The notes under the pieces: model-generated
The model's database searches: none
Told to the model about the DNA's origin: nothing
The model's input: the letters and a program-made list of their open reading frames with translations, nothing else
Shown here: one piece after another, positions 36,338 to 50,200 of the stretch
Layout of the letters: every line of letters starts with the position of its first letter
Numbering within the stretch: the stretch's first letter is position 1
Translations under genes and position numbers: made by a program
Assembly: GCA_030737875.1 (NCBI GenBank)
Contig: CM060922.1
Coordinates: 761,929,603-761,993,602, forward strand
Origin: Allium sativum
Lineage: Eukaryota > Streptophyta > Magnoliopsida > Asparagales > Amaryllidaceae
DNA: 64,000 nucleotides
Reading direction: 5' to 3'

Positions 36338-36822
36338 GTTGGTATCAGAGCTTTGGTTAAACTTAGCTTTGGAATATGACATATTTATAACAAATTCGTT
36401 TACATAGAATCACAATATTCTATGGCGAACATTTCATGTGATACATAATAGCCAGTCACTTTCGTTATCTTTTCATTCATCCTTCGATCTTTTCTATTTC
36501 TCAGAATCACCATTACAGTTGTTTTGACTCTTCCCTTGATCATACATTCGAAGAAGACTAAAGAAAGTGGCGATGCTCAAGTGGCACATGTTTACGAAGG
36601 AGCGAAAGGACCAACTTCTTCAGTGCCAGTTTCTACTGAAGGAGGAGTGAAGTCTGATGTTTCTAAAGGTACGCCTAGAATAAGTTACATCTCCCATGTT
36701 GCTTTTATTTCCTTTTGAGTTTGATTTTATGAGCCGTTGCTTGGCTTTCTCTCTCTCTCCTATCCTCTTTCTTCTTTTTCTTTTTCCTTTTCGAGGACGA
36801 AAAGTTCTTAAGTGGGGGAGAT
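36338..36822 (+). mobile_element. internal region I1 of the complex (485 bp)
   Basis: Starts with PBS TGGTATCAGAGC (36340-36351) and ends with a purine tract (AAGTGGGGGAGA, 36810-36821). It contains a second good 3' splice site (TTTCTCAG, near 36504). The only open frame (to about 36718) has no ATG start. It differs from the other copy mostly by replacement changes, so I do not call it a gene. Confidence 0.85.
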
Positions 36823-39800
36823 TGTAACAACCCTGATTTTTGGGGTAAATTTAAAATTTTATTTTAAGTTATTTTAATGAGTTTTGGCTATTTAACATAA
36901 TTTATTTTAAATAATAATGATTAAAAAATTATTCTATTTGAAGTAAGACTTTAAAATTTATATAAATTCCATTCCAAGCCCGAAAGGGTGCGGTAGTTTC
37001 AAATTTTAGTTTTGAACTTTGAAAAATTATATAAAATTGGTTCTAAAACGAAATTGGATAAAACAAAAAATGTTAGGTTCGTATTGTCAATATCTATATA
37101 ATGAATTTAAGAAATTTAAATTTTAGATTATAATTTATAAGTTATGTCAAAATTAAAAATTTGAAAGGTCGCTGTAAGAATTTATATAATATATATATAT
37201 GGTCCAAAAAGCTACTTTTCACATACGAAGGAATTTGAACTCGAAACCACTTCCATTGAGTCCGAAATGACGTTTCTGCATTTAAAAAGTATAAACACTT
37301 ATATATTTGGAGTTTCGAAAATTATTTGTTTAAAAATGTATTTTTAATATAAAATATATAGCGATGGAAAATAATGATTTTTCAAACAGTGTCCGTTTTC
37401 GACGAAACCACTTTTGTTGGATTTGGAATATTAAATTATTGATAGATTTCAATTTTTAGAATCTTCCGAGTTAATTCGTGAGTGTGGCAAAAGAAACTGT
37501 ATTTTGTCAATTTCGGTCAAAATTAATTGACTGAAAAATAGCCATTTTTCAAAAAGTCTCAGAATTCAACAAAATAAATTTTGTTGGGTTCGTATCATCA
37601 AAAAAAAGCTAAAAATGATTTTTTTGTAATTTTTAGAATTAAAATATAATTATAATTGATTTTTCAGTGTAAACGGGCAAATTTTTGACTTTAAAAATTC
37701 ATTAAAAATTCATACGGGCTCAGAATTGAACGAAATTAATTTTCATAGGTCGACAGCATCAAAACATAGCTAAATATATTTTTCGAGAATTTTTGAAGTT
37801 AATTTGTGACGTCGGTGAATTTTCATGTACGGTATACATTAAAATATTAATAAAATAATGTAATTATTCCAAAACTCATAACAGGCCTCGGAATTAGACC
37901 CCGGGACATAGCCCATTGCGTTCAAAAGGTGTCAAAACTTTAAGAACGACAGTAAGCAGGCCCAAATCGGAGTTCGGACCAAAACGGGCTTTAACGGGCT
38001 AATTAAATTATTAAATAATGATTAGGAAAACCTAATATAATATTATAAAATTCGAAATCACTGTTCATCTGTCCTCTCCATCGTGAATTTCAGCCGCACC
38101 AATGAACCCATCATGGCCGAATTTTGTTTCTCCAATTTCTCTCTCAATTCTCAACGAAATTTAGCGTGTGAGTACTCATTTCGAAGCTCTTCCCGAGCTC
38201 TTTCTTCTCCGACAAGAATCACCACCTCTCATCGACCGTAGCCACCGCCATAAGCCTCCAAAGCCGCGGCCTTTGCGCCTCCACCGCGCCACCCATGTTG
38301 AGCCGCACCTCCTCCAATTCCCGGTGAAGATAGCCCTTTCGTAGCTCTTCCACCTCCAACAAACGGTTCGTCGTTTCATCAACCGTAGCTCCCGCAATCT
38401 GAAAACAAAGATTTGAACCTCTCTTGAAGGTAAAAGCTTCAGATTTAGTCACGCTTATAAGCGTCGCAGAGTCAGTTGTTAAAGGCTGATTTCTAATTTT
38501 TCATATGAACTTGAATGCTAATTGTTTCAGATCCGCAACCGTCTTGAATTCGAACACCAAATCTGACCAAACTCGATTCATCTCAGAACCAACAGCGGTG
38601 AGAATTTATTTTTAATTAAATTTAATTTATTTAATTATTTATTAATTCTTTTTTATTAAAGAATATTGACTGATCTGCTGTGTAGCGATATTGAAATACG
38701 GATCTAAGTTGTTTATGACTGTATGTTGTTAGATCCGCGAATCTAAACGTTAGATATGAAATTATTGGCTAATTAAAATGATTATTTGTTAATTCATTTC
38801 AATCATCCTTCGTTATTTGTCATATGCCATCAAAAATATCACCTTGTGTAAAATTTGGATGTGAAGTGTTGGATCTAGATCTATTGGATTATTTGAATGT
38901 TGTTGATTTGATGACATGAAATTTACAATTTATTTTGTAAATTAAAAATTAGAATTTGTTGTTGACATGAAATTTACAATTTATTTTGTAAATTAAAAAT
39001 TAGAATTTGTCGTTGTTATGAGATTTACAATTTATTTTGTAAATTTAAGTTAACATTTGTCGTTGACGTAGATTTACATCTTATTTTGTAAATTCAATAT
39101 TAGAATTGGCGATGACACAAAATTTTACATTTTATTATGTAAATAAAAGTTAAAATTTTGCGTTGACTTGAATATACATTTTTATTTTGTAAATTCAATA
39201 TTAGAATTGGCGATGACACAAAATTTTACATTTTATTATGTAAATAAAAGTTAGAATTTTGCGTTGACATGAATTTACATTTTTATTTTGTAAATTCAAT
39301 ATTAACATTGGCGATGACACAAAATTTTACATTTTATTATGTAAATAAAAGTTAGAATTTTGCGTTGACATGAATTTACATTTTGTAAATTCAATATTAG
39401 CATTGGCGATGACACAAAATTTTACATTTTATTATGTAAATAAAAGTTAGAATGTTGCGTTGACATAAATTTTACATTTTATTATGTAAATAAAAGTTAG
39501 AATGTTGCGTAGACATAAATTTTACATTTTATTATGTAAATAAAAGTTAGAATGTTGCGTTGACATAAATTTTACATTTTATTATGTAAATAAAAGTTAG
39601 AATGTTGTGATGACATAAATTTTACATTTTATTATGTAAATTAAAGCAAGAATTTTGCGTTGATGTTAATTTTACATTTTATTATGTAAATTAAAGCAAG
39701 AATTTTGCGTTGATATTAAATTTACATTTTATTATGCAAATTAAAGCTAGAATTGTGCGATGATATAAAATTTACATTTATTTATGTAAATTAAAGTTAA

Positions 39801-42800
39801 AATTTTGCGTTGACTTGAATATACATTTTTATTTTGTAAATTCGATATTAGGATTGGCGATGACCTGAATTTACATTTAATTTTGTAAATTCAATATCAG
39901 AAATTGCGATGACATGAAATTTTCATTTTTACTATGTAAATAGAGTATTTTCACCACATGTATGAATTTACATCATTTTAATGTAAATTAAATAGTGAAT
40001 TAAACCGTAGAAATTGTTAACATTATTTTTAATGTTAACATATGAAAATTTGACCGTAGAAATTGTTAACATTATTTTTAATGTTAACATATGAAAATTT
40101 GACCGTAGAAATTGTTAACATTATTTTTAATGTTAACATATGAAAATTTGACCGTAGAAATTGTTAACATTATTTTTAATGTTAACATATGAAAATTTGA
40201 CCGTAGAAATTGTTAACATTATTTTTAATGTTGATATATGTAAATTTAACCGTAGGATTTGTTAACATTATTTCTAATGCTAATATATGAAAAATTTCAC
40301 CGTAGGGAGAATTACATTAATTTTAATGTAATAAAAAGAATGGACTTTACATTGTGTTTAAAGAGTAAATTTTACATTGTAAAGAAGAATGGATTTTATA
40401 GTGTAACTTGAGAATAGAAGTTTACATTTTGTTGAAGGCAAATTCAATAAAAATGTGACAAGCATGAGAATTTACATTTTTCTTAATGTGAATATATAGA
40501 AATTTCACCATATGTTAAATTTACATTTTTTTTTATGTAAATATATATGAGTCTCACCGTATGTACATCTTACATTATTTTTAATGTACATTATATAGTA
40601 ATTACAACGTAGGATAACATTGCATTATTTATAATGTAAATAAAAAGGGGAATTACACTGTAAGAAAATTAACATTATTTATAATACTAATATAAAAGAA
40701 ATTAGACCGCATGACATGAATTACATTTATTTGTGTAATTTATAAATGAAATTAGACCGCATGACATGAATTACATTTATTTATGTAATTTATAAATGAA
40801 ATTAGACCGCATGACATGAATTACATTTATTTGTGTAATTTATAAATGAAATTAGACCGCATGACATGAATTACATTTATTTGTGTAATTTATAAATGAA
40901 ATTAGACCGCATGACATGAATTACATTTATTTATGTAATTTGTAAAGGAAATTAGACCACATGACATAAATTACATTTATTTATGTAATTTATGAATGAA
41001 TGAAGCCCGCATAATATAAAATACATTTTTATATGTATTTTATGAATGAATTAAGACCACATAGAATGAAATACATTTTTATATGTATTTTATGAATGAA
41101 TTAACATCGCATAATATAAAATACATTTTTATATGTATTCTATGAATGAATTAAGACCTCATAAAATAAATTACATTTTTATATGTATTTTATGAATGAA
41201 TTAACATCGCATGAAATAAAATACATTTGTATATGCATTTTATGAATGAGTTAAGATCGCATGAAATAAATTACATTTTATTTTATGAATGAAATTAGTC
41301 CGCATAAAGTAAATTACATTTTTATATGTAATTTATGAATGAATTTTCATCGTATGACATAAATTACATATTATTATGTAAATTATGAATGAATTTAACC
41401 CGCATGAGTGAAATTTCATTTTATTCTATGAAATGAATGTATAGATTTACTTTGTAAATAAAGATTACATTTTTATAATGTAAGCAAGAAGTAGGATTCA
41501 CATTTTAAATAAAATTTATATTTTTATATGAACTTAAGCACGATGAATTATAAATTACATTTTTTTCATATGTAAGAATGGAATTAAAAGAAGGAATTGG
41601 ATGAGGAAATATAATTTACATTTTACCATAAATTAAAGAAATTAAAGGAATTAAAAGGGGAGAATTCATCATTCAAGTATGAATTACATTTTCCTGTATA
41701 AAAAGGGATGAAAGGATAAAGAATGAGAATATTCATTAGAATAAAGAATTAAACGGTTTATGTTTATATATTTATATATAAATATAACTAAAATTAAACG
41801 AATCGAGCACAGTGTTCGCGTTTTAAAATTATATCTTTAAATGACTATACAAGAAGATCCGACCGTCGGATTTTCTTGAAACTGAAACCGCTAGGACCGT
41901 CTTGGAAAAGTCTTTCCAACAATATATAATACGTCAAAATCCAACGGTTAGATTTTTAGATATGTGAAAATCAAAATTGGTTGAAAACAGCGCCAGAATT
42001 ACCATTGACCTGAATCGTCGTTGATTAAAGATTTAATTATTTTTAATTAAATAAAATAACGATAAGGAAGAGTTTTTCAATATATATATACATATATATA
42101 CGAAGATTATTTGGAAAGGCCGAGTTAATCTCATTTCAAATAATCAAGACGACGATGAGAATTGAAGAAGAAGGCGACTAATGAAGACCGTCAATCTTCC
42201 CCTCAGGAAGACAACGATTGAGGCTTTGAATTGATTTGCTCCCAATTCGAAGTCATGATCGTCATCCGAACGAACATGTTGATTGAACGGATTTGGCTTT
42301 CGCTCAGACCCAGAGCATAAGCGTATAAATGGATTGCATGTCTGACGTGGTACTCCTTTGATACTGTATCTATTGATCTCTGCTAAACATATATCTGTTT
42401 GGTGTTTTACACCCTTCTCTGAGACGTACGAGCTCAGAGGTTATATGTTGGTAGAAATCAGTAGTATGGTATGGATTGACGATGTGGCATGCTAAGATGC
42501 ATAAGATCAAGGCTTTGTTGAAAAGCAGGCCTTGTGGGATGATCAAAGCATAACCTGTTTAGGTATAGCTTTGTGTATGACGTGACTTCACGAGCCTCAC
42601 ACACCGGCGGAGTCTAAAACGGGAGAAGGGAACGCAGGGAGAGCAGCATGTTTCTTTCTAGCTAGAAGTGGTGTCATGGTATGGAGCCCAGACATTTTAC
42701 TTATGTGGATGATGGAAGGAGGCGCCTCGGATGATAGGTCCCATAGGACCGGGAAACATGTGTTCAGGCATAACTAATCCACAAAAGTAAGTGTGGACCG

Positions 42801-43793
42801 ACCCTGCAGGATCCAAGGGTTGGACAGAGTACCAATCCTGGGACACTGGCTAGAGTGTCTCAAATCGGTAAGGAGATCCTCCCTAGCCTTGACTCAGATG
42901 GAAATCCAAATTCCAAATACGACCCTACGGTTTTGATTGTATTACTAGTATGGAGATATAGTAGGATGGGGTACTATGTTTCCTAGGATTGATACATTTA
43001 TTTTGAAATGTTTTTAATATACATTAATAATAATATTAAACTCGTATTTGCCGTATTTAACATGTTTTAATCACCATAAGGTAAAATTCTATCCTCTGGT
43101 GTGCGTTGCATTGTGTGATGGGACTTGAGTCTTATGGTGATTCCATATTTTTTCTAAAAAGCATTGCGATGTTGTACGATCTATTTATCTGCTTGTTCTG
43201 ACACTTTAAATTATGCACGACAATCCATTGAGTAAATCCGTTCCGCATTAGCGGCGTGGTCTTTGGATTTGTCATATTATTATTAGTAAACTAGTTAAGA
43301 ATTCTCATACCAGTCCCACGACTGACCCGTAGTTTGTTTCACCTTTTTGCAAACTCGGGTGCCCTCTTTACACACGGGCAGCCAAGTAAACAGGTTCATT
43401 CTCTGCTTGGAGTCTTGTCTTGGAGTTGCTCATTATCTTTGCTTGGATTTGCTTTTGTGGAGAGGTGATGGCTTGGAGCTTTGAAGATATCTATCATTTC
43501 TCTCTATTGCATTTTTCTCTTTTTATTTTCAGACATTAGACTTGTTTCATTTTGTATTGCTTATTTTGGGAGTTGGAACTTATTTCCATTTCTGCAGACT
43601 TGATGTAATAATTTGGAATTCTGTGACTGTTGGGATTCTGTGGTTTATGACATTATATTTCCGCTGCTATAATGTTATTATTCTATGGTTTTTCCTCTGC
43701 TATGTTGTATCAGTGATATGTATTGTTATATTTATGTTGTATTCCAAATGATTATTCCTTACTTTCACCCAGTGGAAGTTTGGGGTTATCACA
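36823..43793 (+). repeat. LTR2 of the complex (6971 bp)
   Basis: The middle LTR, with the same internal order as LTR1: TATA 38044, hairpin array about 38913-41710, stem-loop 43069-43142, 3' splice site AG at 43531-43532. It shares many variants with LTR3 against LTR1 along most of its length. It carries its own 12-bp insertion near 38150. Confidence 0.9.
38913..41710 (+). repeat. hairpin minisatellite array, LTR2 copy
   Basis: Same unit families in the same order as 28262-30990, with five GTTAACATT-type units against four in LTR1 and three in LTR3. Confidence 0.9.
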
Positions 43794-44278
43794 GTTGGTA
43801 TCAGAGATTTGGTTAAACTTAGCTTTGGCATATGACATATTTATAACAAATTCGTTTACATAGAATCACAATATTCTATGGCGAACATTTCATGTGATAC
43901 ATAATAGCCAGTCACTTTCGTTATCTTTTCATTCATCCTTCGATCTTTTCTATTTCTCAGAATCACCATTACAGTTGTTTTGACTCTTCCCTTGATCATA
44001 CATTCGAAGAAGACTAAAGAAAGTGGCGATGCTCAAGTGGAACATGTTTACGTAGGAGCAAAAGGACCAACTTCTTCAGTGCCAGTTTCTACTGAAGGAG
44101 GAGGGAAGTCTGATGTTTCTAAAGGTACGCCTAGAATAAGTTTCATCTCCCATATTGCTTTTATTTCCTTTTGAGTTTGATTTTATGAGCCGTTGCTTGG
44201 CTTTCTCTCTCTCTCCTATCCTCTTTCTTCTTTTTCTTTTTCCTTTTCGAGGACGAAAAGTTCTTAAGTGGGGGAGAT
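43794..44278 (+). mobile_element. internal region I2 of the complex (485 bp)
   Basis: Same length as I1 with about nine differences. The PBS at 43796-43807 ends in A instead of C. Ends with the same purine tract before LTR3. Confidence 0.85.
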
Positions 44279-47200
44279 TGTAACAACCCTGATTTTTGGG
44301 GTAAATTTAAAATTTTATTTTAAGTTATTTTAATGAGTTTTGGCTATTTAAAATAATTTATTTTAAATAATAATGATTAAAAAATTATTCTATTTGAAGT
44401 AAGACTTTAAAATTTATATAAATTCCATTCCAAGCCCGAAAGGGTGCGGTAGTTTCAAATTTTAGTTTTGAACTTTGAAAAATTATATAAAATTGGTTCT
44501 AAAACGAAATTGGATAAAACAAGAAATGTTAGGTTCGTATTGTCAATATCTATATAATGAATTTAAGAAATTTAAATTTTAGATTATTATTTATAAGTTA
44601 TGTCAAAATTAAAAATTTGAAAGGTCGCTGTAAGAATTTATATAATATATATATATGGTCCAAAAAGCTACTTTTCACATACGAAGGAATTTGAACTCGA
44701 AACCACTTCCATTGAGTCCGAAATGATGTTTCTGCATTTAAAAAGTATAAACACTTATATATTTGGAGTTTCGAAAATTATTTGTTTAAAAATGTATTTT
44801 TAATATAAAATATATAGCCATGGAAAATAATGTTTTTTCAAACAGTGTCCGTTTTCGACGAAACCACTTTTGTTGGATTTGGAATATTAAATTATTGATA
44901 GATTTCAATTTTTAGAATCTTCCGAGTTAATTCGTGAGTGTGGCAAAAGAAAATGTATTTTGTCAATTTCGGTCAAAATTAATTGACTGAAAAATAGCCA
45001 TTTTTCAAAAAGTCTCAGAATTCAACGAAATAAATTTTTTTGGGTTCGTATCATCAAAACAAAGCTAAAAATGATTTTTTGGTAATTTTTAGAATTAAAA
45101 TATAATTATAATTGATTTTTCAGTGTAAACGGGCAAATTTTTGACTTTAAAAATACATTAAAAATTCATACGGGCTCAGAATTGAACGAAATTAATTTTC
45201 ATAGGTCCACAGTATCAAAACATAGCTAAATATATTTTTTGAGAATTTTTGAAGTTAATTTGTGACCTCGGTGAATTTTCATGTACGGTATACATTAAAA
45301 TATTAATAAAATAATGTAATTATTCCAAAACTCATAACAGGCCTCGGAATTAGACCCCGGGACATAGCCCATTGCGTTCAGAAGGTGTCAAAACCTTAAG
45401 AACGACAGTAAGCAGGCCCAAATCGGAGTTCGGACCAAAACGGGCTTTAACGGGCTAATTAAATTATTAAACAATGATTAGGAAAACCTAATATAATATT
45501 ATAAAATTCGAAATCACTGTTCATCCGTCCTCTCCATCGTGAATTTCAGCCGCACCAATGAACCCATCATGGCCGAATTTTGTTTCTCCAATTTCTCTCT
45601 CAATTTAGCGTGTGAGTACTCATTTCGAAGCTCTTCCCGAGCTCTTTCTTCTCCGACAAGAATCACCACCTCTCATCGACCGTAGCCACCGCCATAAGCC
45701 TCCAAAGCCGCGGCCTTTGCGCCCCCACCGCGCCACCCATGTTGAGCCGCACCTCCTCCAATTCCCGGTGAAGATAGCCCTCTCGTAGCTCTTCCACCTC
45801 CAACAAACGGTTCGTCGTTTCATCAACCGTAGCTCCCGCAATCTGAAAACAAAGATTTGAACCTCTCTTGAAGGTAAAAGCTTCAGATTTAGTCACGCTT
45901 ATAAGCGTCGCAGAGTCAGTTGTTAAAGGCTGATTTCTAATTTTTCATATGAACTTGAATGCTAATTGTTTCAGATCCGCAACCGTCTTGAATTCGAACA
46001 CCAAATCTGACCAAACTCGATTCATCTCAGAACCAACAGCGGTGAGAATTTATTTTTAATTAAATTTAATTTATTTAATTATTTATTAATTCTTTGTTAT
46101 TAAAGAATATTGACTGATCTGCTATGTAGCGATATTGAAATACGGATCTAAGTTGTTTATGTCTGTATGTTGTTAGATCCGCGAATCTAAACGTTAGATC
46201 TGAAATTATTGGCTAATTAAAATGATTATTTGTTAATTCATTTCAATCATCCTTCGTTGATTTGTCATATGCCATCAAAAATATCACCTTGTGTAAAATT
46301 TGGATGTGAAGTGTTGGATCTAGATCTATTGGATTATTTGAATGTTGTTGATTTGATGACATGAAATTTACAATTTATTTTGTAAATTAAAAATTAGAAT
46401 TTGTTGTTGACATGAAATTTACAATTTATTTTGTAAATTAAAAATTAGAATTTGTCGTTGTTATGAGATTTACAATTTATTTTGTAAATTTAAGTTAACA
46501 TTTGTCTTTGACATAGATTTACATTTTATTTTGTAAATTCAATATTAGAATTGGCGATGACACAAAATTTTACATTTTATTATGTAAATAAAAGTTAGAA
46601 TTTTGCGTTGACTTGAATATACATTTTTATTTTGTAAATTCAATATTAGAATTGGCGATGACACAAAATTTTACATTTTATTATGTAAATAAAAGTTAGA
46701 ATTTTGCGTTAACATGAATTTACATTTTTATTTTGTAAATTCAATATTAGCATTGGCGATGACACAAAATTTTACATTTTATTATGTAAATAAAAGTTAG
46801 AATTTTTGCGTTGACATGAATTTACATTTTTATTTTGTAAATTCAATATTAGCATTGGCGATGACACAAAATTTTACATTTTATTATGTAAATAAAAGTT
46901 AGAATGTTGCGTTGACATAAATTTTACATTTTATTATGTAAATAAAAGTTAGAATGTTGCGTTGACATAAATTTTACATTTTGTTATGTAAATAAAAGTT
47001 AGAATGTTGCGTTGACATAAATTTTACATTTTATTATGTAAATAAAAGTTAGAATGTTGTGATGACATAAATTTTACATTTTATTATGTAAATTAAAGCA
47101 AGAATTTTGCGTTGATGTTAATTTTACATTTTATTATGTAAATTAAAGCAAGAATTTTGCATTGATATTAAATTTACATTTTATTATGCAAATTAAAGCT

Positions 47201-50200
47201 AGAATTGTGCGATGATATAAAATTTACATTTATTTATGTAAATTAAAGTTAAAATTTTGCGTTGACTTGAATATACATTTTTATTTTGTAAATTCGATAT
47301 TAGGATTGGCGATGACATGAATTTACATTTAATTTTGTAAATTCAATATCAGAAATTGCGATGACATGAAATTTTCATTTTTACTATGTAAATAGAGTAT
47401 TTTCACCGCATGTATGAATTTACATCATTTTAATGTAAATTAAATAGTGAATTAAACCGTAGAAATTGTTAACATTATTTTTAATGTTAACATATGAAAA
47501 TTTGACCGTAGAAATTGTTAACATTATTTTTAATGTTAACATATGAAAATTTGACCGTAGAAATTGTTAACATTATTTTTAATGTTGATATATGTAAATT
47601 TAACCGTAGGATTTGTTAACATTATTTCTAATGCTAATATATGAAAAATTTCACCGTAAGGAGAATTACATTAATTTTAATGTAATAAAAAGAATGGACT
47701 TAGTGTTTAAAGAGTAAATTTTACATTGTAAAGAAGAATGGATTTTATAGTGTAACTTAAGAATAGAAGTTTCCATTTTGTTGAAGGCAAATTCAATAAA
47801 AATGTGACAAGCATGAGAATTTACATTTTTCTTAATGTGAATATATAGAAATTTCACCGTATGTTAAATTTACATTTTTTTATGTAAATATATATGAGTC
47901 TCACTGTATGTACATCTTACATTATTTTTAATGTACATTATATAGTAATTACAACGTAGGATAACATTGCATTATTTATAATGTAAATAAAAAGGGGAAT
48001 TACACTGTAAGAAAATTAACATTATTTATAATACTAATATAAAAGAAATTAGACCGCATGACATGAATTACATTTATTTGTGTAATTTATAAATGAAATT
48101 AGACCGCATGACATGAATTACATTTATTTATGTAATTTATAAATGAAATTAGACCGCATGACATGAATTACATTTATTTGTGTAATTTATAAATGAAATT
48201 AGACCGCATGACATGAATTACATTTATTTATGTAATTTGTAAAGGAAATTAGACCACATGACAAAAATTACATTTATTTATGTAATTTATGAATGAATGA
48301 AGCCCGCATAATATAAAATACATTTTTATATGTATTTTATGAATGAATTAAGACCGCATAGAATGAAATACATTTTTATATGTATTTTATGAATGAATTA
48401 ACATCGCATAATATAAAATACATTTTTATATGTATTCTATGAATGAATTAAGACCTCATAAAATAAATTACATTTTTATATGTATTTTATGTGTGAATTA
48501 ACATCGCATGAAATAAAATACATTTGTATATGCATTTTATGAATGAGTTAAGATCGCATGAAATAAATTACATTTTATTTTATGAATGAAATTAGTCCGC
48601 ATAAAGTAAATTACATTTTTATATGTAATTTATGAATGAATTTTCATCGTATGACATAAATTACATATTATTATGTAAATTATGAATGAATTTAACCCGC
48701 ATGAGTGAAATTTCATTTTATTCTATGAAATGAATGTATAGATTTACTTTGTAAATAAAGATTACATTTTTATAATGTAAGCAAGAAGTAGGATTCACAT
48801 TTTAAATAAAATTTATATTTTTATATGTACTTAAGCACGATGAATTATAAATTACATTTTTTTCATGTAAGAATGGAATTAAAAGAAGGAATTGGATGAG
48901 GAAATATAATTTACATTTTACCATAAATTAAAGAAATTAAAGGAATTAAAAGGGGAGAATTCATCATTCAAGTATGAATTACATTTTCCTGTATAAAAAG
49001 GGATGAAAGGATAAAGAATGAGAATATTCATTAGAATAAAGAATTAAACGGTTTATGTTTATATATTTATATATAAATATAAATAAAATTAAACGAATCG
49101 AGCGCGGTAGTTCGCGTTTTAAAATTATATCTTTAAATGACTATACAAGAAGATCCGACCGTCGGATTTTCTTGAAACTGAAACCGCTAGGACCGTCTTG
49201 GAAAAGTCTTTCCAACAATATATAATACGTCAAAATCCAACGGTTAGATTTTTAGATATGTGAAAATCAAAATTGGTTGAAAACAGCGCCAGAATTACCA
49301 TTGACCTGAATCGTCGTTGATTAAAGATTTAATTATTTTTAATTAAATAAAATAACGATAAGGAAGAGTTTTTCAATATATATACATATATATACGAAGA
49401 TTATTTGGAAAGGCCGAGTTAATCTCATTTCAAATAATCAAGACGACGATGAGAATTGAAGAAGAAGGCGACTAATGAAGACCGTCAATCTTCCCCTCAG
49501 GAAGACAACGATTGAGGCTTTGAATTGATTTGCTCCCAATTCGAAGTCATGATCGTCGTCCGAACGAACATGTTGATTGAACGGATTTGGCTTTCGCTCA
49601 GACCCAGAGCATAAGCGTATAAATGGATTGCATGTCTGACGTGGTACTCCTTTGATACTGTATCTATTGATCTCTGCTAAACATATATCTGTTTGGTGTT
49701 TTACACCCTTCTCTGAGACGTACGAGCTCAGAGGTTATATGTTGGTAGAAATCAGTAGTATGGTATGGATTGACGATGTGGCATGCTAAGATGCATAAGA
49801 TCAAGGCTTTGTTGAAAAGCGGGCCTTGTGGGATGATCAAAGCATAACCTGTTTAGGTATAGCTTTGTGTATGACGTGACTTCACGAGCCTCACACACCG
49901 GCAGAGTCTAAAACGGGAGAAGGGAACGCAGGGAGAGCAGCATGTTTCTTTCTAGCTAGAAGTGGTGTCATGGTATGGAGCCCAGACATTTTACTTATGT
50001 GGATGATGGAAGGAGGCGCCTCGGATGATAGGTCCCATAGGACCGGGAAACATGTGTTCAGGCATAACTAATCCACAAAAGTAAGTGTGGACCGACCCTG
50101 CAGGATCCAAGGGTTGGACAGAGTACCAATCCTGGGACACTGGCTAGAGTGTCTCAAATCGGTAAGGAGATCCTCCCTAGCCTTGACTCAGATGGAAATC

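Noticed and set aside
36524..36718. 64-residue ORF in I1, also in I2 (43980-44174)
   Set aside because: It starts with TTG rather than ATG, and about five of six codon changes between copies alter the residue, so there is no sign of protein constraint.
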